The notes below the pieces were generated by a model. That model did no database searches, was not told the DNA's origin, and was given only the letters and a program-made list of their open reading frames with translations. Positions 7,893 to 14,948 of a stretch of DNA of 23,392 bases are shown piece by piece; positions within the stretch are counted from its first letter, which is position 1, and each line of letters starts with the position of its first letter. The position numbers and the translations under genes were made by a program. Source of the stretch: a virus. The stretch is from positions 1 through 23,392 of IMG/VR virus record IMGVR_UViG_3300036851_000410; one strand, given 5' to 3'.

Positions 7893-8294
7893 CTAGTTCT
7901 GCGTCGGGGTCGTGGTGTCCTCGGATTTGAGCCAGCGCTCGATGTGCTGCTTGGCTTCGTCGATACCGAGGTATTCGTCCTCGACGAAGTGCAATGCACC
8001 AGCAGCGACATGCGCCGGATAGCCGAGCACATCCTCCGCGTGGTCGATCAGCCAGCCCTGCGCGAAGATCGTCTCCTTGCCCGCGATCTTCTCGGTCGGA
8101 GGTAGCGCGCCCTCCGGGACTGACTTCAGGTCGGCGGCTTTGTCCTGCTGCCGCTCGCGCTTCTCTGCCGCCTTGGCGGCTTCGGCCATTTCTTCGGCCT
8201 GAGCTTCAGCCTCGCCTTCACGCTCGGAAAGCTGGGCCTCGGTCGAGGTCTCGGCGTCCGGCGTGGTGCTCGGCTGGGTTCTGGATCGAGCCAC
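7893..8294 (-). CDS. Small acidic protein upstream of the sheath
   Basis: This encodes 133 aa and starts with GTG at 8294. GAGGAGGAAGG sits just upstream, which decides against longer in-frame starts that would overlap the previous gene. Residues 15-55 are a highly charged Glu/Ala-rich helix, likely a coiled coil (EGEAEAQAEEMAEAAKAAEK). Residues 60-125 look folded, with FAQGWLIDHAEDVLGYP, HVAAGALHF and DEAKQHIERWLKSED. Short proteins of this type are common between the tail terminator and sheath genes in related phages, but I do not know a function. The last residues (TTTPTQN) are probably flexible. Confidence 0.72.
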   Translation of the reverse strand: MARSRTQPSTTPDAETSTEAQLSEREGEAEAQAEEMAEAAKAAEKRERQQDKAADLKSVPEGALPPTEKIAGKETIFAQGWLIDHAEDVLGYPAHVAAGALHFVEDEYLGIDEAKQHIERWLKSEDTTTPTQN

Positions 8295-8305
8295 GACCTT
8301 CCTCC

Positions 8306-9016
8306 TCAGCTTGGGTGCGCAGCCATGCGCACGGATTCTATGAGATACCCAGGAACGAAGCGAGGCACCCGACGCCACGTCGCCCGAAAGTTGGCGATTG
8401 CCATAGCGTGGGTGTCGTCCTCTGGATCAACCATGTGTTCGGTAGTCAGCCCCTCGACCCGCAGCCAGTCGTAGGGCAGACGTGCCTCGGAACCCTGCGC
8501 CAGATCAGGCTTCCCGGCGTAGTCGAACAGCGGGATCAGCAGTTCGCGGCCCCTGGCTGCCCCGAACTTGAGCGCGTCCCCGATCAGGTGTCTGAGACGG
8601 AGTGCGAGCAAGATCGCCTGCTCGCTGTCTGGGGCGCGGTATGGGTACAGATGTACCGTCATTGCCTGGGTCACGTCAGCGTAGAGGGCCGGGCCGACGA
8701 CAGTGTCCGGCCCGACGGCAGACACGCGTGCGAACGGATAGTGGAAAGTGCCGCCCTCATCCCACAGGCGAACCTCCCAGGCTGTGCTCGTTTCCTCATT
8801 GCCGTTGTCGTCGAGCCCGGTCAGGAACGGCGCGCCGAGTTCGTCGAGAACTTCCGCGACGTACTTCTTGACTGACCGCAGAGCATCCTCGGTGGTGCGC
8901 TCGGGCATGCGGCCGTACACGCCGTACGGCATGGCGAGCGACTTGCCGACCGGCGAGATCGGTACGACAACGTCGCCAGGGATGACGTAGCGCTGCTCTC
9001 CTACAACGGCGCTCAC
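8306..9016 (-). CDS. Tail terminator-like protein carrying one copy of the fibre repeat motif
   Basis: This encodes 236 aa. It starts with GTG at 9016, overlapping the upstream stop as GTGA. The body from about residue 38 (ALRSVKKYVAEVLDELGAP) has a leading helix, several strands and a LALRLRHLIGDALKFG helix. This order, and the place between the gp10-like gene and the sheath, fit a tail terminator or tail completion protein that caps the tail and joins it to the head. The family assignment is from layout and general shape, not a clear motif. Residues 23-36 read VGKSLAMPYGVYGR and match the 14-residue repeat of the large fibre-like protein at 16346-19348 (see repeat entries). Confidence 0.68.
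   Translation of the reverse strand: MSAVVGEQRYVIPGDVVVPISPVGKSLAMPYGVYGRMPERTTEDALRSVKKYVAEVLDELGAPFLTGLDDNGNEETSTAWEVRLWDEGGTFHYPFARVSAVGPDTVVGPALYADVTQAMTVHLYPYRAPDSEQAILLALRLRHLIGDALKFGAARGRELLIPLFDYAGKPDLAQGSEARLPYDWLRVEGLTTEHMVDPEDDTHAMAIANFRATWRRVPRFVPGYLIESVRMAAHPS
8909..8950 (-). repeat. Stray copy of the 14-residue fibre repeat
   Basis: The segment VGKSLAMPYGVYGR matches the repeat consensus xG[RK]SLAQPYTVxAx of the 1000-aa protein; units 1 and 2 of that array are VGASLAMPYTVIAV and VGKSLASPYTVNAP. DNA also agrees: 19 bases at 8923-8941 differ in one position from 16486-16504 and from 16537-16555. Shared codon bias could explain part of this. Confidence 0.65.
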
Positions 9017-9477
9017 ACGATTCTCCGGCCGATGAACACATAGGGCTGGCGCTCCCAGTCCCGCTCCTGCCTGCGAGCCCACTCGCTCGCAAGCTCTTGC
9101 AGAAAGGCGTGCGCCTCGTGCTCGACCATCACCGCTCCGATGGCGAACATGTGCGCGCCGGGCGAGCCGGGGTGCATCACCCGCTTGGCGAAGATCACCT
9201 CGCCGGTCTCCTGGTCGCGCCAACGCAGCCACCCGTCGGGACGCTTGGGCCTGATCTCGTACATCTGCCGTCGCGGCCCCCACAGACCAGTGCCGTTCTC
9301 GACAAAGGGGGCGTAGTCGAGGTTCGTCTCGCAGCCGGACTCGTAGACGATCCGGCCGCGCTGAACGTAGACCACGGTGACCTTCTGCTCGATGCTCGCA
9401 CGCAGAGCGCCGGGGATGTAGTTCTCGCTGAAGGGCTGGTGGCCAATGGGGGTATTGGCCTTTACGAGAGCAGTCAT
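9013..9477 (-). CDS. HK97 gp10-like tail completion / neck protein
   Basis: This encodes 154 aa. The start ATG 9477 is preceded by GGAGGAG; a longer frame reaching 9594 would overlap the HNH gene and lacks such a site. Typical features of the gp10-like family are present: an N-terminal helical part, then NLDYAPFVENGTGLWGPR (Y-A-P-x-V-E-x-G-T), a polar middle and MHPGSPGAHMF before a C-terminal helix (EHEAHAFLQELASEW). The Y-A-x-x-V-E-x-G and PG-x-x-x-x-x-F pattern is what I use for this call. Members sit at the head-tail joint and help tail attachment. Its place between head-closure and terminator-like genes agrees, although an HNH gene now separates it from the head genes. Confidence 0.82.
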   Translation of the reverse strand: MTALVKANTPIGHQPFSENYIPGALRASIEQKVTVVYVQRGRIVYESGCETNLDYAPFVENGTGLWGPRRQMYEIRPKRPDGWLRWRDQETGEVIFAKRVMHPGSPGAHMFAIGAVMVEHEAHAFLQELASEWARRQERDWERQPYVFIGRRIV

Positions 9478-9545
9478 CCGCTCTCCTCCGCGATCCGCCA
9501 TCCGACGACATGTCCTGTTGAGATTCGACCGATCAAAGAAGGGAG

Positions 9546-10121
9546 CTAAGCGACCGCCGTAGTAAGACACGCCGCTCCCTTCTGCTGGTTGCACAACGAG
9601 TGACTAACCTGCGTGTTGGCGTAAGAATGCTCGCCGCCCTTCGAGAGCGGCACGATGTGATCCAGGTGCCAGTCATCGCGGTCGGCAGGCTTCCCGCAGA
9701 TGCCGCAGATGCCCTCGTCTCGTTCCCAGACGATCTGCGGATCGACCGCTTCGACGCAGGCATCGGACAGCCTGGCTCGTCGAGTCGCCTGAGTTCGGCG
9801 TGAATGAGCCCGAGCTTTGTCGGGATTCTCTCTACGCCATCGGCGTTCACGATCTCGACTTACCTCGCGCGAGCGGTTTTGTAGTTCGCGCTTCCGTGAC
9901 TCCGCGACTCTCTGTGGATTCTTGGCCTTCCACTCGCGTCGAACCTGCCGCTCGTGCTCGGGCCTTTCCTGCATCGCCCGCTCGTGACGCTGGCTGCGCT
10001 CAGCCTTCTTGCAGTCCGCACACACGCGCATGCGCCAAGCGTTCGTCCGATAGAAAGAATCGAGGGGCTTCTCTACGCCACACCGCACGCAGACGCGGAT
10101 CTCGACTTCCTGGACGCTCAT
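9546..10121 (-). CDS. HNH endonuclease with N-terminal zinc-ribbon
   Basis: This encodes 191 aa. The start ATG 10121 overlaps the previous stop as ATGA. Two CxxC pairs (C11/C14 and C34/C37) form a likely zinc ribbon, followed by a long Arg/Glu-rich helical linker (residues 40-115). The HNH nuclease part holds C139/C142, D154-H155, N169 and C177-N178, with GGEHSYAN between. The last 70 or so residues are about 65 percent identical by hand count (45 of 69) to the HNH protein at 5751-6392, but this one lacks that protein's helix-turn-helix. It probably is a mobile homing-type gene placed between the head-closure and gp10-like genes. Role in packaging is an alternative, as some HNH proteins assist terminase, but two copies in the tail region argue against that. 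Confidence 0.92.
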   Translation of the reverse strand: MSVQEVEIRVCVRCGVEKPLDSFYRTNAWRMRVCADCKKAERSQRHERAMQERPEHERQVRREWKAKNPQRVAESRKRELQNRSREVSRDRERRWRRENPDKARAHSRRTQATRRARLSDACVEAVDPQIVWERDEGICGICGKPADRDDWHLDHIVPLSKGGEHSYANTQVSHSLCNQQKGAACLTTAVA

Positions 10122-10519
10122 ACCAGCCTCTCCGCCTGTCGTGTCTTAGTGCGACGCAAAGTCACTTGAAACCCCATCACCTCAGACTTCTTGCGGATCG
10201 GCTGGGGCTCCGCGATCACGTCCCAGATCGAGGTGTCGCCTTGTTCGAGCGACTCGACCTCGACACGATCCTGTGCGCTCAGACCGACCGGGAGGTCGCG
10301 CTCGTCCAAGTCCTCGTACATGAGCGTCGGTGCGATCACGGCCCGCCGTCGGCTGTTCTCCGGGCCGGGCTGCTCGGTGCCGTCAGGAAGCTCCAGGCGC
10401 GCCCGGAACCAGTTGCCCTCGACCGGCACAAACCGTGTCGAGCCCTCCACCCGCCCGACCGCTGCGGGCTCTTGCCGGATCACGCGCGCGCGATCTACGA
10501 GTGCGCTGCCGAGGCCCAT
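10118..10519 (-). CDS. Head-closure (stopper) protein, probable
   Basis: This encodes 133 aa. It begins at ATG 10519, overlapping the stop of the previous gene as TAATG. The N-terminus (MGLGSALVDRARVIRQ) is helical. The rest looks like a small beta-barrel, with FRARLELPDG, AVIAPTLMYEDLD, DRVEVESLEQGD, SIWDVIAEPQPIRKK and FQVTLRRTK. That size, and its location after a connector-like gene and before a gp10-like gene, fit the stopper or head-closure proteins (HK97 gp7, SPP1 gp16 type, and the DUF6093 group in actinophages). No catalytic features are expected. The strand pattern is suggestive only, so the family is held with moderate confidence. Confidence 0.7.
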   Translation of the reverse strand: MGLGSALVDRARVIRQEPAAVGRVEGSTRFVPVEGNWFRARLELPDGTEQPGPENSRRRAVIAPTLMYEDLDERDLPVGLSAQDRVEVESLEQGDTSIWDVIAEPQPIRKKSEVMGFQVTLRRTKTRQAERLV

Positions 10520-11073
10520 TACATGGACTCCGCGCCGACGATCACCCGATCCCACGGCTCGAACCACTGGAGCGCCGTGTACGGGTTCCAGTCCACGCCG
10601 ACGACCGACCAGTCGGCGGTGGCTTCGCCCGACACGTAGCCGAGCCAGTAGCCGTACATGTCCGGCGACATGAGCATCCACAGAAGCTCGTCGAGCGCGG
10701 GCCAGGTGTTGATCGAACGGGACTTCTCCGGTCGTCTCGGATCGCGCCGAGACTCGGAGTAGAGCCCGGCGCTGAACGACTGGATGACTTCGTTCTGTGC
10801 GGCCGACTCGACGTAGTCGCGGCGACCCTGCATGATGATCTGCTCGACGCGCATCTGGATCGCCTGTTGCATCAATGCAGCGACGTTGGTCGCGTTCGGC
10901 TGGTACCACAGGATTGCGGCTTCGGCGTCCGCGAGCGCGATCCCGGTGACCGAGGTGATGTAACCGACGGCGCGGTCGATGACGTTTTCGAGCTTCGCGT
11001 CGTCGGAGTAGCCGAGCCGGTCGAAGTTCAAGTCCGACCACTCCCTGATCTGCGCGGCGCTCGGTTTCGTCAT
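10519..11073 (-). CDS. Head-tail connector (adaptor) protein, probable
   Basis: This encodes 184 aa from ATG 11073. The upstream site is weak (GGGGTG). Residues 1-110 are helical: IREWSDLNFDRLGYSD, LENVIDRAVGYITSVTGIALAD and a further helix around NVAALMQQAIQMRVEQIIMQ. Residues 95-110 (EVIQSFSAGLYSESR) fit the end of the adaptor fold, in which the C-terminal arm docks on the portal. The four-helix pattern with I-D-R-A-x-x-Y-x-x-x-x-T-G is typical of gp6/gp15-like connectors. An extra C-terminal segment of about 65 residues rich in Trp and Tyr (for example LWMLMSPDMYGYWLGY) is unusual for short adaptors. It comes right before the stopper-like gene. Confidence 0.75.
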   Translation of the reverse strand: MTKPSAAQIREWSDLNFDRLGYSDDAKLENVIDRAVGYITSVTGIALADAEAAILWYQPNATNVAALMQQAIQMRVEQIIMQGRRDYVESAAQNEVIQSFSAGLYSESRRDPRRPEKSRSINTWPALDELLWMLMSPDMYGYWLGYVSGEATADWSVVGVDWNPYTALQWFEPWDRVIVGAESM

Positions 11074-11093
11074 CTACGCACCCCAAGACGACA

Positions 11094-11126
11094 CCGGGCC
11101 GGTCACAGTGCGTGAGTCCGGCCCGG
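11094..11126 (-). terminator. GC-rich hairpin between head genes
   Basis: CCGGGCCGG (11094-11102) pairs with CCGGCCCGG (11118-11126), and inside it TCAC (11103-11106) pairs with GTGA (11112-11115), around a 5-base loop. It lies in the 71-base gap after the coiled-coil protein stop. No strong T-run follows on the minus strand (GTGTCGTCTTGG). It could act as a partial terminator that limits downstream tail gene expression, or it could stabilise the capsid mRNA. Confidence 0.55.
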
Positions 11127-11144
11127 CATCTCAGAGATGGCTGT

Positions 11145-11810
11145 CTAGCCCTCGGCCTGCTTCCGACTCGCCCGAGACCGAGCGGACGAACCGGACTTCT
11201 TGCGACCGCCCGAGCGCTTGCGAGACCCGCCGGTCTTGCGAGACGGCTCGGAGGTTTCCTTCTGCTCCTCCTTGGCCGCCTGCTCGTCCAGCTTCTCCTG
11301 CGCCTGCGCAAGCTCGGCTCGCAGCTTGGCGATCTGCTCCGCCGACTCTGCTTCCGCCTCGCGCCGGGCCTCGGCCGCCTTGACGGCGATCTCGGCCTGA
11401 GCATCGAGCGCGGCCTGGCGAAGCTCGGCCTCGGACTGCACCGTGTGACGCAGCGAAGCCTCGGCTGCCGAGTCCTTCACGGCTGCCTTCGCCCGCGCCG
11501 ACTTCTTCGCTCCGACAGGCTGGACACCCTTGTACCACCGGCCCGTTCCGTCGTCGGCCACGTAGGAGATCATGTCCTCGCGCACGACCGCATCGACCAC
11601 AAAGTGCCCGGAGGGCAGGTCGATGCTGTCCTGGTCGAGTTCCTTCGTGGCGTCGAGATCGACGGGCTTCAAGGCCGCCGCCCGAACATCCGGGGGGATG
11701 CTCGCCTGGTGAGCACGGATCAGTTCCTCGGCGTTCTGATGAATGCCGTACTGACCCGCAAGCTCGCGTCGGGCTTCGGCCATCTCGTTGACGACTGCTG
11801 CACTTGACAT
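11145..11810 (-). CDS. Coiled-coil protein with a basic C-terminal tail
   Basis: This encodes 221 aa from ATG 11810. A GGAAGGAG site lies about 12 bases upstream, further than usual. Residues 1-105 look folded: an N-terminal helix, a DLPSGHFVVDAVV strand region and ISYVADDGTGRWYKGV. Residues 115-180 are an Ala/Glu-rich coiled coil (AEARREAEAESAEQIAKL). The last 35 residues are Lys/Arg/Ser/Gly-rich, with SRKRSGGRKKSGSSARSR, much like a histone H1 tail, so DNA or RNA contact is possible. I do not recognise a family. The gene follows the major capsid protein, where some phages have a minor head or head-assembly protein. Confidence 0.78.
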   Translation of the reverse strand: MSSAAVVNEMAEARRELAGQYGIHQNAEELIRAHQASIPPDVRAAALKPVDLDATKELDQDSIDLPSGHFVVDAVVREDMISYVADDGTGRWYKGVQPVGAKKSARAKAAVKDSAAEASLRHTVQSEAELRQAALDAQAEIAVKAAEARREAEAESAEQIAKLRAELAQAQEKLDEQAAKEEQKETSEPSRKTGGSRKRSGGRKKSGSSARSRASRKQAEG

Positions 11811-11839
11811 GTGGGTCGTCTACTCCTTCCTGGCCGTGG

Positions 11840-12940
11840 CTACGCCACCAGCCCTCGGTACGCGCCGCGTGGATCGACGGCGGCCGTGCCGAAGATGTGG
11901 CGCACCTTGAAGTCGATGGAGTCGAACTCGAACGTGTACGGATCGACACCCGGCCCCATGGCGTTGCGCACGTACGGCTCCTTGAGACCAACGAACGGCG
12001 TCTCGTTGCCGTTCAGGAAGCCGATGGCGAACGCGGGCACGTCATCCGGGTTGGCGAACACGTACCAGTCGTTGGAGTCGGTGAAGTACGGCTCCTTGAC
12101 GACCGCGTCGTTCGGGACGATGCCTTCGAGGGGGTTCAGCGTCCCCTTGTCGAAGATGTTGGTGCCCGCACCCGCAGCCATGGCGATCTGCAACTGCGCG
12201 CCGGTCAACTGCGAGTTGATGATGCGACGAGCGACCAACTGCTGACGCGTGTTCTTGACGATCACGGCACCCGGACGGACGGTGATCGGGAAGCCCGAGT
12301 CATCCGTCAGCGAGTCCATGAAGGAGACGGCGTCCGCCAGGCTGTCCTCGGACAGCGCGTTCGTCGTCTGATTGCCACGTGCACCCCCGAAGAAGGGGTT
12401 GCCGTCTGGCGCGGTCGGGTTGGTCTCGATCAGGGCGACGAGCGTCGTGGCGACGAAGATGGCCGCGTCGCGGCCCATGTCGCCGGGGATGCGGTTAAGC
12501 AGTTCCCCGATGTCGTCGTTGATGATCGCCTCCATCGTGATCTTGTAGACGAACCCGTACTTGTCCACCATCAGACCGGCGGACGGGCGCTCCGTCCGGC
12601 GGCCTTCGGCGTATTCGCCGTTCTCCCCGACATACGCCATGCCGCGCACGGCGTTGAGCCCGCGCAGGCGGCGCTCACGGAAGTCGGGCATGTTCTCGAT
12701 CCGCGCGTAGCGGCGGTACTGCGGTGCGACCTGCGTGTAGCCGCCCCAAAGGGCGGTGCTCACGGGGCCGTAGAGGAAGTTCGGGAAGTCGAACCGTGTG
12801 GCGACCTCCTGGAGTTCGAGGTCGCCCGACTCGGCGGCCTCCTCCAGAAGCGCCTGGTTCTTCTCGACCCAATCCTCCCAGGCATCGAACAGACGGATCG
12901 GCCCGCCCCAATGCCCGTATGCACTTCTGCGATTTGGCAT
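11840..12940 (-). CDS. Major capsid protein, gpT-like HK97 fold
   Basis: This encodes 366 aa from ATG 12940 behind GGAAAGGAG. It forms the phage shell. The middle part reads YKITMEAIINDDIGELLNRI then GRDAAIFVATTLVALIETNP and DGNPFFG; these three segments in this order mark the Mu gpT-like branch of HK97-fold capsid proteins. A gene for a protease-scaffold fusion and one for a decoration protein stand just upstream, as in related phages. C-terminal strands with FAIGFLNGNETPFVG and YTFEFDSIDFKVRHIFG fit the A-domain and the end of the P-domain. Expected to be the most abundant virion protein, in line with its strong ribosome binding site. Confidence 0.93.
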   Translation of the reverse strand: MPNRRSAYGHWGGPIRLFDAWEDWVEKNQALLEEAAESGDLELQEVATRFDFPNFLYGPVSTALWGGYTQVAPQYRRYARIENMPDFRERRLRGLNAVRGMAYVGENGEYAEGRRTERPSAGLMVDKYGFVYKITMEAIINDDIGELLNRIPGDMGRDAAIFVATTLVALIETNPTAPDGNPFFGGARGNQTTNALSEDSLADAVSFMDSLTDDSGFPITVRPGAVIVKNTRQQLVARRIINSQLTGAQLQIAMAAGAGTNIFDKGTLNPLEGIVPNDAVVKEPYFTDSNDWYVFANPDDVPAFAIGFLNGNETPFVGLKEPYVRNAMGPGVDPYTFEFDSIDFKVRHIFGTAAVDPRGAYRGLVA

Positions 12941-12961
12941 CTTGGTGCGCTCCTTTCCGGC

Positions 12962-13360
12962 CTAGGGGATTGAGTCCTTCATGTCGAGATCGACGCGCAT
13001 GAAGCCCGTCTCGGTACCACGCTGGCCCTGAATCTCGACGACGCGGCCGAACTTTAGGTTGCCCGCCGCCGTCTCTGTCAGGACGTTCGTCGCGGCGATG
13101 ATGTAGAGCGCATCGCCCTTCGCTGCGCCAGTCAGGAACGGCACCTTGACGATGCCCTTGCAGACGATGGCGAAGGCTTCCCCGACAGGGATGTTGACCT
13201 GCGGGTCAGGTGACCCACCGATCCCGGCCGACGAGAGCGGCTGCTTCTGCTTCTGCGCCGTGCCGACCACACCGTCCTCGGTGCAAGGCTTCCCGTGCAG
13301 GACAGCCTTCGTCGCTGCCGTGACGTAGTACCGGGTGCCGGGGCGGTTGTAGTGACCCAT
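12962..13360 (-). CDS. Capsid decoration protein (DUF2190-like)
   Basis: This encodes 132 aa from ATG 13360 with GAAGGAGGA upstream. It has the features of the DUF2190 or SHP-like group that trims the capsid surface and stabilises it: an N-terminal segment GTRYYVTAATKAVLHGKP, then VNIPVGEAFAIVCKGIVKVP, AKGDALYIIAATNVLT and KFGRVVEIQGQRG before a final FMRVDLDMKD strand. All are short strands joined by Gly turns, as expected of a small beta-barrel. It lies between the protease-scaffold and the major capsid protein, the normal location. Only 18 bases separate it from the protease gene. Confidence 0.85.
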   Translation of the reverse strand: MGHYNRPGTRYYVTAATKAVLHGKPCTEDGVVGTAQKQKQPLSSAGIGGSPDPQVNIPVGEAFAIVCKGIVKVPFLTGAAKGDALYIIAATNVLTETAAGNLKFGRVVEIQGQRGTETGFMRVDLDMKDSIP

Positions 13361-13378
13361 GTTGTCGTCCTCCTTCGC

Positions 13379-14800
13379 CTACGCCCGCGCGTAGACCGAG
13401 TCGAGGGCGTCGGGCTGGAAGCCCGCCTCCAGCAGAAGCTCGTCGGCAAGCGAGGAACCCGTGGAGTGCGGCACGTCGTCGTCGGCGCTTCCGCCGTCGC
13501 CGTTGCCGTCCCCGTTCTCCTCCGCCCCCTCCTGGAGCTTCGTGTCCTTCTTGGTCGAGCGCCGGGTGGAACCGGCACCCTGGCCGCGCACGCGCGTCGG
13601 GCGAAGGTCGGCCTGAAGCTCGCGGGCGTCCGCGATCTCCTGGCTGACCGCCTCGATCAGCACATCCATGGCGGGTTTGGTGACGTTGCCCTCCTCGTCC
13701 GTCTCCGGGCCGAGATTGAGTGCGTCCGTCGGGGTCTTGCCGTCGATCAGGGCAAACTTCGCCTTGATCGACTCCTTGAGCCTGGGATGCAGCTTGGCGG
13801 ACTCGACGAGCGAGTGCGCCTTGTCGCGCATGTCCCGAAGCTCGATCTGCCGGTCGGCGTCCGTGCGTGCGTCGATGCGCAACGTGTCCGCCTGCTCGGC
13901 CAGCCGCGACTCGATGAGGTTGTTCAGCGAATCCTCGTCGATCCCCGGCTGCACGTCCTTGAGAGCCTCCTGGAGCGCTTCCTTCATCGGGTCGGCCAGC
14001 GCTGTCGCCAGCGCCGCCTTGCCGTCGTCGGAAGCAAGAGCCTCCTGGAGAACCTCGGCGGTGATCTCAGTCACCTCGTCCTCCTCATCTGGACGGTCGT
14101 CGTTGCCGCTGTCGCTCGCGCGCAGCGCCTCCAGGAGTTCCGGCCGGTTCTTCTCCAGGTACTCCTGAAACTCGTCGTTGTTCAGCGATTCGAGCACCGC
14201 CTCCTCCTGGTCGGTGGCTTCGAGCAGCACCTTGCCGCCCGCGCCACCTTCGCCCGCGATCCAGTCGAGCGCGGGCTTGGGCTCGTCACGGATGCCCTCG
14301 ACCAGGGCGACGATCTGTCCGCGCACGCGTCCCGGCCTGGTGGCCGTCGCCAGCGCGTTGATCGAGGTCTCGATCAACTCGGGATCGTCCTCGATCATCT
14401 CCCTGATCTGCTTGGTCGGACGTACCTTGGCGATGACCGCGCCCTGCTCGAAGCGGTCGCTGGCGGGTACGTCCCCGTCCCACCACGACTCCAGAATCCG
14501 GCCGCCGAGGTGCTCGACCTTCCGGGGAAGGTGCCCACGCTCGCGTGCTTCGCGGTCGGTCTCGTGGTTCAGGAACATGCGAGAGCCGCTCCACTTGTGT
14601 GCGTTCTCGCGGAGCATCTCCGGGCTGTAGTAGCGACGGCCGCGACCCTTGCCGATGCCCGGACGGATCACGTGGATGAGAACGGTTCCGTCGGGCTGGA
14701 TTGGTGAGGCAACTGACGCTGACTCTCGGAGATGAAGGCGCTCGTCCTGCGGGTCGGTGATGCGCTGGTCGTCGGCTGCTGTTGCCGCCGCTGCGCTCAT
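13379..14800 (-). CDS. Prohead protease with C-terminal scaffold domain
   Basis: This encodes 473 aa. I choose ATG 14800 because of GGAGGT six bases upstream; a longer in-frame GTG at 14869 would lie over the promoter candidate and has no site. Residues 38-190 look like a capsid maturation protease: LIHVIRPGIGKGRGRRYYSP, then MFLNHE with His79, and ETSINA with Ser146 as probable catalytic pair, followed by VEGIRDEPKPALDWI and GEGGAGGKVLL. Residues about 200-400 are charged, helical and coiled-coil-like, as expected of a scaffold that is later cut. Residues 415-450 are a low-complexity Gly/Asp/Glu stretch, and the last 25 residues (LADELLLEAGF) may contact capsid subunits. Fusion of protease and scaffold is common in phages of this type. 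It begins the head module. Confidence 0.87.
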   Translation of the reverse strand: MSAAAATAADDQRITDPQDERLHLRESASVASPIQPDGTVLIHVIRPGIGKGRGRRYYSPEMLRENAHKWSGSRMFLNHETDREARERGHLPRKVEHLGGRILESWWDGDVPASDRFEQGAVIAKVRPTKQIREMIEDDPELIETSINALATATRPGRVRGQIVALVEGIRDEPKPALDWIAGEGGAGGKVLLEATDQEEAVLESLNNDEFQEYLEKNRPELLEALRASDSGNDDRPDEEDEVTEITAEVLQEALASDDGKAALATALADPMKEALQEALKDVQPGIDEDSLNNLIESRLAEQADTLRIDARTDADRQIELRDMRDKAHSLVESAKLHPRLKESIKAKFALIDGKTPTDALNLGPETDEEGNVTKPAMDVLIEAVSQEIADARELQADLRPTRVRGQGAGSTRRSTKKDTKLQEGAEENGDGNGDGGSADDDVPHSTGSSLADELLLEAGFQPDALDSVYARA

Positions 14801-14816
14801 GGGTGACCTCCAGAGA

Positions 14817-14845
14817 AGCTGGGCTTCATCCTGGGCGAGAATATA
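14817..14845 (-). promoter_or_regulatory. Promoter candidate, -10 element upstream of the head module
   Basis: On the minus strand TATATT (14845-14840) matches the -10 consensus TATAAT at five of six positions. Seventeen bases further upstream TGGCGT is a weak -35. It sits about 40 bases upstream of the protease-scaffold start and directly downstream of a strong hairpin, a sensible place for a promoter that restarts transcription for the head genes. Found by eye only; the coordinates cover the -10 and the likely start region. Confidence 0.4.
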
Positions 14846-14903
14846 GACGGAACCTGGGACGGACGCCACCCATACTGGGCTTGTTCAGACGCCCTAGAAC
14901 GCC

Positions 14904-14927
14904 GAAGGCCCGCCGGAGCGGGCCTTC
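14904..14927 (-). terminator. Perfect terminator-like hairpin
   Basis: GAAGGCCCGC (14904-14913) and GCGGGCCTTC (14918-14927) form a ten-base perfect stem with a CGGA tetraloop. It lies 22 bases after the stop of the 132-aa gene. No clear U-run follows, as is common in actinobacterial terminators. It works on either strand and separates the small-gene cluster from the head module. Confidence 0.75.
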
Positions 14928-14948
14928 AAACGCGGTACACGCAGCGGA

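Noticed and set aside
9478-9594. Longer start of the gp10-like gene at 9594.
   Set aside because: The extra residues overlap the HNH gene end, look unnatural and lack a ribosome site; ATG 9477 follows GGAGGAG.
14801-14869. Longer start of the protease-scaffold gene at GTG 14869.
   Set aside because: It would cover the -10 candidate, has no ribosome site, and the ATG at 14800 has GGAGGT at good spacing.
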